DNA of 64,000 nt from Saposhnikovia divaricata (lineage: Eukaryota; Streptophyta; Magnoliopsida; Apiales; Apiaceae): the NCBI GenBank assembly GCA_036435485.1, contig CM071597.1:143961647-144025646 (forward strand), in the 5' to 3' direction. The notes beneath the pieces are model-generated. The model did not search any database and was not told the DNA's origin. It was given only the letters and a program-made list of their open reading frames with translations. The position numbers and the translations under genes were made by a program. Numbering within the stretch: position 1 is the first letter of the stretch; each line of letters begins with the position of its first letter. This document shows, piece after piece, positions 44,331 to 57,504 of this stretch.

Positions 44331-47300
44331 CTAATTCCGTTTCCTCTTTTGAGCTTCAGCAGCTTGGTCTTTCTCTTCTTTCTGCCTTTTGCGCTTCTCC
44401 TTTTACTGCTGTTCTTTCTTGTACACTGGATCTCTAAGCTGCTTCCACCTAGCATTCAACAGACTTACAGCTTCCATTTCTAGATGATTCTTGGGCTCTG
44501 GATAAGGATGTTTGAAAAGCCTTCTGAGTTTGTCCACCTCCTGAGTAGTCCTGATCTTTGGAATATCCTCAAAGTTCTTCATTACGAGCTGAGGTTTCCA
44601 GTGAGATTTATCAGATTTAAACTGACAATAGATCATCTTGGGGTAGCCCTTGACACGGTCAGTATTGTGGACACTGGCCGCATCTCGCTCCATTCGCTTC
44701 TTTTCCACCACTACCTCAGACAGGTAACTCATGAGTCTCTGCTTTTCTTCCACAAACTTATCTTCCACTTCGCCCCATTTAAATACATATAATACTCTCT
44801 CCAGAAATGCAGCATCTTGAGTCCGTAGCAGCCATTTTCTACTCATATGCAAGATTGTTTGATTCTGGTCTGCATCTATGAATACTAAGGCATCAGCTGT
44901 ATCTTCAACATAAGCGTGTATCCAGTATACACTATCACTTCCTGGAACACCAATTGCCTCCCTTATCTCTCCTTGTTCCAGTGCTCCAGAAGGAAGAGTC
45001 AGAGCTTCATCTACATTCTTCATGGCTTGAAGAATATTCCATTTCTTCTCTATCAGCTCCGGCTCAATCTTCACGTCATCAAGAGGGTTTGGAGCAATGA
45101 CATCACACTTCCACACCTCATTGCTCTTCTTGAATATGACTCTTTCGATGATCTTCACGGATTTATCTTTAAGCTCAGAAGCGAATCCCTTACTCATCAT
45201 TTATCTACAGACAGCTTTGAGAGATTCCACTGAAAGCTCCATTAGATCATTTTCCTCCATGCTAACCCTCTTCATCTTTCCGTCAACTACCATCCGGACA
45301 AAATTTGGATATGCTGAGAATTCTGGACCCTTGTCCTCTGCTAGCTGCATTAACTGATCTCTATACAGAATGCTTAGCTCCTCAGAATGAGAGTATTGAA
45401 TTTTTGTCGCTAGCAAGAACAACTCTGACGCAGATCTTCTCGTTATGAATTGGTCATCCACATATAGGAAAGATGTTGGGACTCCTTCTACCAAAGACAA
45501 AATAACCTGCCACTCCTTAAGGTTTGCATTGTATCCAACTCTGACTTTAGAAATTAATCTCTTCAAAGCATTTATATAGTCCCCAGTCATTGGATTCTGC
45601 AAATTCAAGTTGTAGAACAGATCATCTGCATCCTTGTTATGAACTCCTTTCGCATCATTATCTTCCTTGCTTCATCCCACTTCTGTCCTATCCTTCGTTT
45701 GTCCAGATCAACTTGAGGATCAGCTAGCCTTGCAAGCTCATGAACATACTGCTTCCTTTGTAGCTCCACTTTCTTTTCTAGGAAGGCAGCACGTTCTTGC
45801 ATCATCTTCATTTTATGGAACTGAGCTTGTTCCAAGGCTAACTGTTGAGCTTTAAGGGTTTCCTCATCAACAGGAATTTCTTCAGGCATTCCGGAAGACA
45901 TCCCAGCACCTCCACCTTGTTCCTTCAAAGATCTTTTTATAGCATGTGCCAACGGTACGTCTTCCATATCAGAATCTGAGTCAAGTACCTCCTGTACTGT
46001 TTCCTGATGACTCAGGTCAACGAATGGTTCATCAACCATCATTGCCTTACCCTTTCTCCTCCTCAGAGCCTCTTCATCAACAGACGGCTCAACTTCTGGT
46101 TCCTTGACAAGATCAGCGGGTTCTTTAATTTCTTCGATATGAACTGCCTGTTGTCTCGTCTCCTTTCCACTCTCCCCCTTAGGTGAGTTATCCTGAGCTC
46201 CACCTTGGTCTCCAGATCCACCAGTTGCATAAGAACCTCCAAAACCAGAACCAGAGGCTCCCGCTCCACTAGCACCACCTGCACCAGCATCGGGGGGAGG
46301 TTGTTGCGACTCGAAACACTCCGGGGGCACAAAACTCCTGATTGCGAACATCATTCTACTGATTTCCACAGCCATTGTATGCATTGTAGACTCCAATGCC
46401 CCCATCCTTTCATTGAGAGTGCTTCCCAAGACACCACCAGCATGGCCCAAGTCATCGACCTTATTTGTCAAAGCATCAAAAGCTGTAGCTTGACTTACCA
46501 TTCTTGCTGCGTAGTCGTCTAGAGCCCTTTGGTTGTTTCCAATGTTCATCCCGAACTGCCCCATCGTCTGTCCGAACTGCCTCATCTGATTTTCCATAGA
46601 AGTCATACGCGTATCAAGATTTTCAATGTTAAGGGACGGTGTTTGGTTTAGGTGACCTCGCTCTAATACTCGTTCTGTTGGTATTTGGCGCTCGGTTTCG
46701 GGCCTTAAAAGTGAAGGTCCCTCTCTCCCTAATCTCTCACACACACTCCCTGTCTCACGCTCGTGTATGTCTTCAATTATTGATCCGAAATATGAAGCAG
46801 TACCTGCAGAAATTGGATAAGCAAAATAATTGGCAGTTATGGGATCTATGTCTGTTCTGTCCTGAGTTGGAATCTCAGGCTGAGCGGCTGCAAAGTGTTC
46901 TTGTACGACATTAGAACCGATCCTCTTTGCAGCATCAGTACGTACCGGTGAAGGTACGGCTGAAGTTGTTAAAACTCCATGTCCTTTTGAAGCAACAGGA
47001 TCTTCAAAAGGTACATAATTGTCATCAAAATCCCTATGTGCAGATTGTTTAAGGGGAGAACCACTCTCGTGAGGTGGAGTGGTTGCGTGTGACACATTAG
47101 GGTTTGACTGGACATTTGAAGTAGCAGCATGAAAAAGTTTGGCTTTCTTTCGAATAAGTTGCTGCTCTTCGGGTTCACTCTCCTCATCATCTCCTACATA
47201 TACATGTGCTGGCTTTCTGACTTCCGTTAACAGGGGTGAAAGAGAATAAGAATGTGTATCAGGCTCAGAAATATAGCTCTCACCCTGGGATAGATCCTGC

Positions 47301-48322
47301 GGGTTAGCAGTCTCTTGGGTCTCGGAATCAGATACATAGGAGGAGGAATGAATAGTATGTAGGGAGAGATTACCTGATTCATTACCTTGTGCGTCATCGC
47401 TTTGCTCATCAGGAATCCCATCAAATGCCTCAGCATGAGCAGATGGATTCTGAGCATATGAAGAAACTTGCGATGATTCCTCCAAGTTGGTAACTCCTGC
47501 ATCATATCTAAGCCACATTTGAATATTTTCAGGAACTGACATAGGTTTACCTTGATGTTTATCCTGATTTGCAATGGTTGAAAGTGACTTAGTGCCCATC
47601 CCTAGCGATGCAGATGTTGGGCTTCTGGCAAATCCCTGTCTAACAGCAAGAGCATCCTTCGGTATTAAATCATTAATCAGCATTTGTAGGAACCGAGGAA
47701 ACCAGCAGACAACATCAGTTGTAGTGAGGTCTCTGCTTGCAGGAGATCCCATTGAAGCCACTATCTCAGAGAGAACTATGCGTCCATAATTTATATCCAG
47801 TTCTCTTGCTAGGGCAACTGCAAAGGTTTGCATTGGAATTGGAATTTGATGAAAATCTTTTTCGCGTGCCCGAAAACATCTTGAGATGGCCTCGAAAAAG
47901 TAATTCCATTCCACGTGGAAGAATTGTTTTTGGATGTTTCCAGTGATCCGGCCAGTCGGAGGATAACATCCTATTTCTTCAAAAAATGTGAGGCGTTGTT
48001 CCGCTGTAGGTTCTGCATCATAAGCATCTTTGATTGGGAATCCCAGAACCCTGTTGACAATTTCTTCAGTCACCTTATATTCCTGACCCGCTAAGGTAAA
48101 CCTGAAACCGAAGGGGGTTGTTTTGCTCCCAAAAGTAACCGCACTAGTCCATAATTGCTGTAAAGCATCATGTACTAGTGTAGGTTTAGCAGTAAAAGCA
48201 TGGCTAGCTTTGGAGTACAAATTAAGAAATCGTATCCAAAACTTAAACCGCGGGAGTTGATCACCAATTTCCGTAGAAATATTATAAAAATTGTTTTTAG
48301 CAAGTGAAAATTGGTGAGCCAT
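44331..48322 (-). pseudogene. very long extra ORF downstream of pol in SIRE-type element, function unknown
   Basis: A 905-codon frame (48322-45605) starts MAHQFSLAKNNFYN and continues after a one-base frameshift near 45625 into a second frame (45608 onward). That frame has stops at 45201-45203 and 44403-44405 before ending at 44331, about 1,300 codons in all. The first 260 residues look globular (TPFGFRFTLAGQEYKVTEE). A long polar, Ser/Glu-rich middle follows, then a Gly-rich patch (GAGGASGAGASGSG), a Lys/Gln-rich coiled-coil stretch, and a second globular part (KSHWKPQLVMKNFEDIPK). I see no signal peptide or membrane segment, unlike a typical envelope protein. Its position matches the env-like ORF of SIRE elements, but I do not recognise the family. 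Confidence 0.7.
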
Positions 48323-49960
48323 TTTAATTTAAATGTTTTTCTTAAAAAGATGTGAATTTTTTTTTTAATTTTGAAAAACAAATGAATTACGAATTAACAG
48401 TTTTATCCCTTTTAATTTTTCGAGAATATCAAAAGACAATCTGAAAAGTTAAACTACGGGATATGAACAGTTGCCAATTACTAAATCTAAATATTCAAAG
48501 AGGATGAATATTCGTGTGTTTATCAGTGAAATCGTGTGTGTATATGGATGAATAATGTGGAAATCTTGTTTTGTGAACAGTTACACAAACAATATATGTT
48601 CGTGTGTATGTATATGCGCGTGTATGAATGGTCACTAAACACAGTATCACAACGATTAATGATAACACAGTGAATATCAGTCAAAAAATTGGCAGAAATT
48701 CGTGATTAGTATGAGTTTAATCACAAAAACACGGATTAATGGTATGAAGTTTGTGAAATCGCCTTGCTTTTGTGAAACGGCTGCTGTGAAAATGAAATTA
48801 GGTAAAGTGAATTATGCATCGAGTTAGAGATGTATATATAGATGATTGTGAAATGACAAAAGTATCCCTGTTAAAAAGAGTGTTAAAGTCTAAGTACATA
48901 CAGGGAGGACTTTAAGTCGAACTCCATATCGAACATTTCTATCTCGAACATCAAGTCGAACTTCGAGATGAAGTTCGAGATAGAGGTTAACTCGAACAAT
49001 TAAGCATAAATAAGCACTTTACCCAATCTTACAGCAGAAACTATAGTGAAATCCTATCTCGAACATTATTGATTTGTAGTAAACTTGGAAAATTCCCCTC
49101 TAGAAGAGAAACAGGGAAATTCGAGATACTTTTCGAGTTAGAAGTTTAACTCTATCTCGAACATCAAGTCGAAATTCGAGTTGAGTTTCGAGATAGACTA
49201 ACTCGAAGTTAATCTCAAATTCTTTCCAAAATACCCCCTTGAAGCAAAAAGTACAGGGTAATTCAAGATATGTTTCGAGTTAGGAGTGTAACTCGAAAAA
49301 TTCCCTTTAGCTTAACTGAGAACTCTATCTCGAACATCAAGTCGAAATTCGAGTTGAGTTTCGAGATAGACTAACTCGAAGTTAATTCTCAGTTCTTTTC
49401 AAAATATTCCCTTAATGGAAACCTCATCTCAACCTTTGAGATAAAATTCGAGATAGACTTTATCTCGAATATTTTGAAGATAGAACTAGGCACTGGTAAC
49501 TCGAACTCGAACTCGAAGTCGAATTTCGAGATGAATTTCGAGATAGCCAACTCGAAATTCTTCCCAGACTTAGAATTTTCAAAACTTCACTCTGACAGCT
49601 TAAGTCGAAATTCAAGTCGAATTTCTAGATGAGTTTCGAGATAGAACCTAACTCGAAATTTTGAAGTTTTTTAAATTCTAAGGCCTCTAATTACATGAAA
49701 CTCATAGGTAAATTCATCTAAAAATCATGCAATATTTAGAATAATATGAATTTAACTCCTCCTATGATCATGCAATCAAACAAGCATAAATTCACAGATT
49801 TGTGCTATAAAAGACACTTAAAACACAAGGAATTTATGCAAAAACACACTATATGCAACCTATAACAATCATTAATTAGGCATTTTAAAGTCTAAGCACA
49901 AAATGATTGAGTAGCTTGCACATACAAACATAAACATGGATTTTACAGATAGAAGGCTTT
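48323..49960 (-). repeat. spacer between pol and extra ORF, with degenerate AAGTCGAA/TCGAGAT repeats
   Basis: About 1.6 kb without a gene. From about 48915 to 49670 it is filled with degenerate words such as CATCAAGTCGAA, TTCGAGTTGAG, TTTCGAGATAGA and AACTCGAA, in blocks repeated at roughly 180 bp (compare 49150-49205 with 49325-49385). The words are partly self-complementary (TTCGAA, CTCGAG-like). The rest is AT-rich with nothing recognised. Confidence 0.7.
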
Positions 49961-49961
49961 A

Positions 49962-52900
49962 CTAACTTGTGTTAAGCATTCCCAATTCACCAACTAACCT
50001 ATTGAATGTTACTTCATCAAGAGGTTTGGTGAATATATCTGCAATTTGTTGCATTGTGGGCACAAAATGTAGCTCCACAGTCCCCTCCTCGACATGTTCT
50101 CTTATGAAGTGATACCTGATGTCGATGTGCTTGGTTCTTGAGTGATCTACAGGATTGTTGGTTATGGCAATGGCACTTGTGTTGTCACACATGATTGGAA
50201 TTTTCTTGTGCTCCATGCCATAATCCTTCAATTGGTTCCTCATCCACAGTATTTGAGCTACACAGCTTCCAGCAGCAATGTACTCAGCTTCAGCAGTAGA
50301 AGTAGATAATGTATGTTGCTTTTTACTTTGCCAGGACACCAATCTTCTTCCAAGAAATTGGCAAGCACCAGATGTGCTTTTCCTATCAATCCTGCAACCT
50401 GCATAGTCTGAATCCGAATAGCCAATAAGATTAAAACCTGTATCTCTTGGGTACCAAATCCCTAGATTTGGTGTGCCCTTGAGATACCTAAAAATTCTTT
50501 TGATGGCTACGAGATGTGATTCTCTAGGATCCGCTTGGAACCTTGCACATAAACAAGTTGCGAACATTATATCGGGTCTACTTGCAGTTAAATAGAGGAG
50601 TGAGCCAATCATACCTCGATAGCTTGTGATGTCAACTGATTTACCTGATTTGTCTTCATCAAGCTTCGTGGCTGTTGCCATGGGAGTCTTAGCTGTTGAT
50701 GCATCTTCTAGATTGTACTTTTTGAGTAAATCTCTGACGTACTTGGATTGACAGATAAAGATACCATCTTTTCTCTGATTGATCTGTAATCCAAGGAAGA
50801 AGGACAGCTCTCCCATCATGCTCATCTCATATTTTTCCTGCATTAGCTTGGCAAATTTCTCGCACAAGCGCTCATTTGATGACCCAAAAATAATATCGTC
50901 CACATAGACTTGAACAAGTATTAAGTCATTTCTTACATTTTTGTAGAACAATGTTTTATCAATTACCCCCCTAACAAAACCATTTTCAATTAAGAATAAG
51001 GATAGGGTTTCATACCATCGCCTTGGGGATTGCTTGAGGCCATAGACAGATTTGAAGAGAAGATACACAAAATCTACATGTTCTGGATCAACGAAACCGG
51101 GCGGCTGTTCCAGATACACTTCTTCTTCTAACTCTCCGTTCAGGAAGGCACTTTTTACATCCATCTGGAAAACCTTGAAGTTCTTATGTGCTGCAAATGC
51201 CAAGAACATCCTGACTGCCTCAAGTCTTGCAACCGGTGCATAGGTTTCATCATAATCAATTCCTTCTCGCTGAGAATAACCTTTTGCAACCAAACGAGCC
51301 TTGTTTCGTGTTACAAGTCCGTTTTCATCCAGTTTATTTCTGAATACCCACCTAGCTCCAATTACTGATATGTTCTTTGGTCGGGGTACCAGTTTCCAAA
51401 CTTTCTGCCTTTCAAACTGATTGAGTTCCTCTTGCATTGCAATCACCCAATCAGCATCGCCAAGAGCTTCTTCTATTTCTTTAGGTTCAAGCTTGGATAA
51501 GAACCCAGAATATAAGCAAATATTAGCCAGGTCAGCTCTTGCAGTTCTTCTAGTAGTCACACCAGCATCTGGATCACCAATAATTAACTCAAACGGATGG
51601 TCTCTATTCCATACCCGTTCACCTGGAAATTGTCTTGATGATTCAGCTTGACTTTCTGAGTTGGGGTGCTGACTACTTTGATTATTTTCACTAACTCCCC
51701 CTGAGTTAGTGCCAGCACCTACAGAACTAGAGTCAACTCGACTCGAGCCTTGAACAGTAGTCCTTGAGCTGCTATTTACTCCCCCTGAGTTGTTGCCGGT
51801 TCGTACTGAAGAAGTCTCTCCTGATCTTGTAGAATTAGCTTGTTCACTAGACTCAGGTTCTTCATGTACACTTGGAACATTTAATGGAACAACCAACTCA
51901 GGTTCATTTTCAAGATCTTCTAAGTCCAGATTCTGAAATTTTAGGGACTAAGGTTCACTAGAATCTCTTGAAATTGATGAGAGTTTGGTATCGTCGAATC
52001 TGACGTTGTAGCTTTCAGTCACTTTTCGATCATTCACTAAGAACACTCTATAAGCTACCACCACATCTGTAGAATAACCAACAAAGATTCCTTCACGAGC
52101 TTTTGCTGCAAACTTGCCTAGATTTTCATCATCTATAAGCACATAGCATTTTGCTCCGAAGACATGAAAGTATTTGATTGTTGGTCTTCTTTTGTTCATT
52201 AGCTCACATGGTGTCTTTTCTTTATCTTTTATGATTAAGGTTCTATTTTGAGTGTAACAAGCGGTACTCACTGCTTCGGCCCAGAAGTACAAAGGAAGTT
52301 TTGAATCATACAACAAAGTTCTTGCTGCTTCAACCAAAGTTCTATTCTTCCTTTCAACTACTCCATTTTGCTGTGGAGTTCTCGGGGCTGAATACTGACG
52401 ACGTATTCCTTTAGATACACAGAAGTCATTCAGCACTGCGTTTTTGAATTCAGTGCCATTGTCTGATCTAATCATCTTCACAGTAAGTGTTGAAACATTC
52501 TCAATTTGAGTGATGTGATCAATGATTAAGAAAGGTACCTCGTCTTTCGTCATTGCGAACAATACCCATGTATACTTGGAGAAGTCATCCACGATTACCA
52601 ATGCATATCTTTTCCTAGACAAAGATAGGACATTCACTGGGCCAAACAAATCCATATGAAGAAGTTGCAGAGGCTCAGTAATACTAGAAATTTCTTTGCT
52701 TTTATGCGATGCTCGCTTCGACTTTCCCATTTCACAAGCTTCACAGAGTCCTTTCGGAGCGAACTCCATTTGAGGTAGATCTCTCACCAATTCTCGCCTC
52801 GCGAGAGCATTCATCGTTTTGAAGTTTAAGTGAGATAGCTTTTTGTGCCATAACCAGCTTTCATCATCCGAGGCTTTGCTGTAGAAACAGGTGACCTCAT

Positions 52901-53315
52901 TCTGATTTGCTGAATCCATGTCTGCAACAAAAAGATCTGTCTTTCGAACTCCTCTCAAAGCCAGTGAGCCTTCCTTGATGTGAGTGATTGATACACCTTT
53001 CTTGTTGAAGACAATTTCGTAACCTTTGTCACAGAATTGACTTATACTCAACAGATTGTGCTTCAGTCCCTCAACATAGGAAATATCTTCTATGATGACA
53101 TTACCAGTTTTCAGTTTGCCATATCCCTTTGTCACACCTATGCTGTCATCTCCAAAGGTAACATAAGGGCCAGCTTTCATAACCAACTCTGTAAGCAGGG
53201 ACTTGTTTCCAGTCATATGCCTCGATGCTCCACTATCTAGCACCCATATAACTTTATTTCTATTCTGCTTAACGCCCTGCAATGACAGATTGGTTAGACA
53301 TTCTTCGGAACCCAA
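49962..53315 (-). pseudogene. copia pol: protease, integrase, reverse transcriptase, RNase H
   Basis: Minus-strand frame from 53315 with one stop at 51948-51950 (TAG); the same frame goes on to the end at 49962. Protease motif WVLDSGASRHMTG lies near 53240. Integrase has HLNFKTMNAL and CEACEMGKS zinc ligands, HMDLFGP, IRSDNGTEF and NGVVERKNR, so Asp, Asp and Glu are all present. RT has ARLVAKGYSQREGIDYDETYAP, MDVKSAFLNG and YVDD (50895-50906). RNase H has SDSDYAGCRIDRKSTSG and STAEAEYIA, with KHIDIRYHFIRE at the end. Protease is separated from Gag by a frameshift near 53300. Apart from the stop and the frameshift the domains look intact, so disablement is recent. Confidence 0.93.
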
Positions 53316-55762
53316 CTTTGATTGGGCCCGGCTTTTCGATAAGATCGAGAATCAACAGATTTAACAACAGGAGATGCACTTTTCTTAACATTACTAGAGC
53401 TTTCGACTATCTCCTTTCCTTTCTCAGACTTGACAGATTTGTCAGTCTTAGGAGAAGGTTTGTCACTCCTAACTTTAGGAGGACTGACAGTCTTGGCTCT
53501 CACATGCTTTTTCTTGATGTTTGAACTGGCAACAGTATTTGAGCATGACTGGCTAGATGCATTCATTAAATGCACAAAAGTTTGCATGATGTTAAAAGTG
53601 CATGGCATACAATTAGGTTGACCACACTGTGCATGATTCTGATGCAAATTATTCATTGTATGTGTGGTAGGCATGGCATGTGCAGCAGGAACATTCATGT
53701 TAGCTTTGCATGCATAAGAAAGATGTTCAGTAGATTTACAATGATAACATGCTTTCTTTATTCGTTCAGCCTTAACCTCTTTTATGCCTTTCTCTCTCTT
53801 TCCTTGTTGTTTAACAGCCTTAGCTCCTAATCCTAGTCTAGATTCATCTCTAGGGAAATTGATTTTAACTTGTTTGATAGGAGTTACGGGTTGTGCTTTC
53901 TAGCGATCTTCCATCTCAATCTCATATCTAGCTATCAATTCAGTCTCTTCTTCTTCTATTCTAGGAACAAGGTGTTTGTACATAGGTTTGATAGCTGATT
54001 TAAGAATGCTAGGTGTTTCCTTTTTAAGGTCACTGGAACTAGGGTCAATAGGTCTCTTTCCTTCTTTCTTAGGAAGGTCAGAATAATCAAGTCCTACACC
54101 TACTCCAGTTATCCTCTTAAATGTGTCATTATCTACATACACTTTACTAGCAGCTAGTTTGTAAGCTTCGCATTTAGTTTCTAACTCAGCTAGATTGTTC
54201 CTAAGACATGCTTCTACTTCTTCCTTAAGGACGAGCTTGTGTTCTAGAGATTTAATAAAGTCTCTTAGGGAAGTATCTACAGTGCAAGCAGCCTCTAGCT
54301 CTTCCACTTTTGCCTCAAGTATTCTGCATTTGGCAACAAGTGTTTTCTGTTCCTTTTGAGAAGAGTCTAGGCTTTTGCACAACATATAGATCTCTTCACT
54401 AAGAGCCCCGTTCTGTTCCTTACAATCATCAACAGACATTTCTACTTTAAGAGTCAGAACTGGTACCTCTGGTTCCTCTGATGTCTCAGCCATGAGGGCA
54501 AAGTTTGCTACATGAGTAACATCTTCCTCATCTGAATCATCCCAAGCTCTTCCTTCTGTCACCAATAAAGCTCGTTTTCCATGTCTTTCCTTCACCAGCG
54601 CTTCATACTTGCTTTTGAGGGCTTCATATGTCTCTTTTGGATAAGTCTGTTTAGGCTTTTTGCAGTCCGAGGCAAAATGTCCAGCTTCACCACAATTATA
54701 GCATTTGAACTTCATTTTGAAATCCAAAGGAGATTTGTAGCTGGTATTCTTGCCTTTACCTTGGTAGCCTGACGAACTACCACCACCCTTAGCAGCCCGA
54801 TAGAAAGATGAAGAATTTCTCTGTGGTCGGTTGCTCTTTCTGAATCTCATGTTGCTGAACTTCCTTGCCATGTATGCCACGACACTATCGTCCATGTTGT
54901 CCAACTCTTCTTGGGTGTAGTAGTCATCATCACTGTTTGATGTGCACTCGTCATCATTATCAACTTGATGTGGTGCAAGTGATGATTTAGGCTTTGCTGC
55001 AACCATTGCCTTCTTAGACTCTTCCTCATCAGCAACTAATCCTGATGCAGTTTCTTTTCCCTTTGAATCATTGTCCCATGCTTGATCTTGAAGTGTTTCC
55101 AGCTCATAGGTCTTTAATATTCCATAATACTCTTCCAGAGAAGTTGTATGCAAATCTCTGGTTTCTCTTATTGCGTAGACCCTATGTTCAATGCTCTTTG
55201 GCTGGTTCCTCAGATATCTCGTATTAGTCTCAACCATGGGGAGAGTTACACCTCTCAGATTCAAATCCAATACCAACTGACTGAATCGTAGGTAGACGTC
55301 TGTTATGCCTTCTCCTTTTCGTATTCTAAAGGTGTCATACTCCATCTTGAGTATGAGTGTCTTGTTGCTTCTAACCTCTGCAGATCCTTCCATGACAACT
55401 TCTATCTTGTCCCAAATCTTCTTTGCTGTAGTCAGACCTTTGACTATGTTGAACATTTCATGATCAAGAGATTCCATCAAAGTTTGTCGTACGGCAGTAT
55501 CACAAGCTATTTGCTCCTTGTCAGCATCCGAAAAGTCCGCTGCCTTTTTGGGCTCAGACCGAGGTGCTATAACCACCCCTCCTTCCGTATGTGCAGGAAT
55601 AACCACCATAGGAACAAATTTACCCTTGTCAAGGACTTCCAGATATTCAGGGTTAACAGTCTCTAGATATAGTCTCATTCTGAAAACCCATTCTTCATAG
55701 TGATCTCGGTTGAACATTGGGATCTTGAATGCATTTTTAGGAGCCATCTCAATTCTGGTCAC
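53294..55762 (-). pseudogene. copia gag of SIRE-type element
   Basis: Minus-strand frame from ATG 55762 (or the inner ATG of MAPKNAFKIP). There is a TAG at 53900-53902, after which the same frame continues to about 53294. The N-terminal Gag core has FNRDHYEEWVFRMRLYLE and IWDKIEVVMEG. A CCHC knuckle CYNCGEAGHFASDC lies near 54690, an acidic and coiled-coil region follows, and a second cysteine/histidine motif CYHCKSTEHLSYAC lies near 53750. Gag packages the RNA in virus-like particles in the cytoplasm. The frame passes into protease by a shift. Two knuckles are more than the usual one. Confidence 0.9.
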
Positions 55763-56435
55763 TAAAAGTTTCTAAGTACCCAAGACTAGGCTATGTAGAA
55801 TTTATATGTAGAACTTTTGCCTAAGTCGAAATTTCTCTAAGTAGAAATTTTGCTCAAGTCGAAATTCACCAAGTAGAAATTGTCCAAGTCGAAATTCTAA
55901 GTAGAAAATCTCAAGTAGAAATTCTATGTAGAACTTTTGTCCTTAGAATAAATTTTCTGCAGATTACTTTAATATTGAATAAACAATATTATCTCTTTAA
56001 CACCTTTTGACTTTGAATGCTTTACTCACCTAACCCACCTAACCCACGTGCTAGGTAATGAATATGTCTTGTTTCACTTTCGGCCGTGAATAATGCAAAT
56101 CACAAAGTCCAAAAACACCTTTTTATTCTTTTACTATTTATCTGTTTGAAAAGGAGATCAAAAAGTTGTTGGGTTGTCTTCTTTGATAAGAACAGATGAT
56201 GAACACTCAAGAACACCAAATATGAAAGTACCCAGATTAATTCATAAAAATTAATTAAAATACATCCAAGCTAAATAATCACACCTGGAGTATTTAAATA
56301 ATTTTTCAGATGAGTTTTCAACACAAACGATTTAAAGCACATTTTTCAAGAAAATGAAAAGTAGATCTAGAAAAATGAAAACTCACGATTCTTCTACTCA
56401 ACACAAGGATCTATGTTTTGTATGTTAAACATATA
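55763..56435 (-). other. leader of SIRE-type element with AAGTMGAAATT repeats
   Basis: About 670 bp between primer site and gag. At about 55815-55935 it has eight or so copies of AAGTCGAAATT or AAGTAGAAATT spaced by 10-20 bp. The remainder is AT-rich; nothing else recognised. Confidence 0.65.
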
Positions 56436-56447
56436 GCTCTGATACCA
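56436..56447 (-). other. primer-binding site (initiator-Met tRNA) of SIRE-type element
   Basis: On the minus strand TGGTATCAGAGC starts two bases after the 5' LTR end. It is the standard copia primer site and is intact. Confidence 0.92.
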
Positions 56448-56449
56448 AT

Positions 56450-57504
56450 TGTTAGGTCCAAATGTGTTGTAGAGGGGGGGTGAATACAACTTTTCGAATA
56501 TGAGAAGCAATAAATACGATGTAATAAACGAACACACAGATTCAAGGAATATATATCTTATATATAACTTGAAATGGTTGCTACAACATTCATTACAAAG
56601 TATAACAGAAGTTCAGAGAGAAGTGAATGATACTAAGCTCTGTGAATGCACTCTCTCTCTTTTACAAGTGTTTCTCTCAAGAATTGCTCACACACTAAAA
56701 CATTACACAAGTACTTCTATTTATACTACATGTAATCTATGTCCTGTAGACTTCAAAGACTAAAATATACGTGGCCCAATGATGTCCACATAAATCTTGC
56801 CTTATCTTGAAAGCTTGGAAATCTGCCAATCAGAAGATGCCATGTGTCATGTTGAAGCTGCACTCTAAGTAGAACTTCTACTTGAGAATTTCTACTTAGC
56901 CATCTCGAATTTCTAAGTAGAACTTCTACTTAGAAACTTCTACTTGGTCATCTAGAATATTTAGTACTTAGAAAATATTCTGGTCTTCAACTTGAAACTT
57001 CAATGCACATTTTGAACTTGTGATATCTTCATGTCTTCTTTATTCTTCACCAAGCTCTTGAACATGGATCTTTATTACTGACATAAACTTGCTATCAATG
57101 TCCTGACAGTTGATGCAACGGTCTGGTTCATAAGTGACTAGTCTTGATAGGGTTTTTGCTTCTTGAATAAATTACCATATCCAATTAGAAATGTGGCTTT
57201 CCAATATTTGCTTTCCTTCTTGTTCACTTGAAATCAATTAGTCTTATTGATACTGATAGTTATGATCTTGATTCTTGGCTTTTCAAATCATTGAGGCATG
57301 AACAACTTTGACTTGAACTTCTCTCAATGATTTCTTTTTGGCTTGATCATAGTTAACATGTTGAATTGTATCAATTACCTTGTCTTCATTTAGTGTTGAT
57401 GTCTTGTGACTTCTTGTTCTTGATTGTCTTCTGGTTAAGTATCTTTTCCTTTAGTTTGAGTTACATTAGTTATAGTGATACAAGTTTACACACTCTGCCT
57501 TTCA
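56450..57504 (-). repeat. right (5') LTR of SIRE-type element
   Basis: 1055 bp, three bases longer than the other copy because of one small indel. In plus orientation it begins TGTTAGGTCC and ends GCCTTTCA, followed by the GAATC duplication. Confidence 0.95.

Larger units (their letters stand above)
42935..57504 (-). mobile_element. Ty1/copia LTR retrotransposon, SIRE/Maximus type, with extra ORF
   Basis: LTRs are 42935-43986 and 56450-57504; TSD GAATC lies at 42930-42934 and 57505-57509. The order on the minus strand is LTR, Met-tRNA primer site, Gag, protease, integrase, RT, RNase H, a spacer rich in repeats, a very long extra ORF, polypurine tract, LTR. Integrase before RT identifies copia. 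Large size and an additional ORF after pol identify the SIRE/Maximus group. I count about 13 substitutions and one 3-bp indel between the LTRs (about 1.2%). It sits in the Athila element between the end of gag-protease and pol. Confidence 0.93.
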
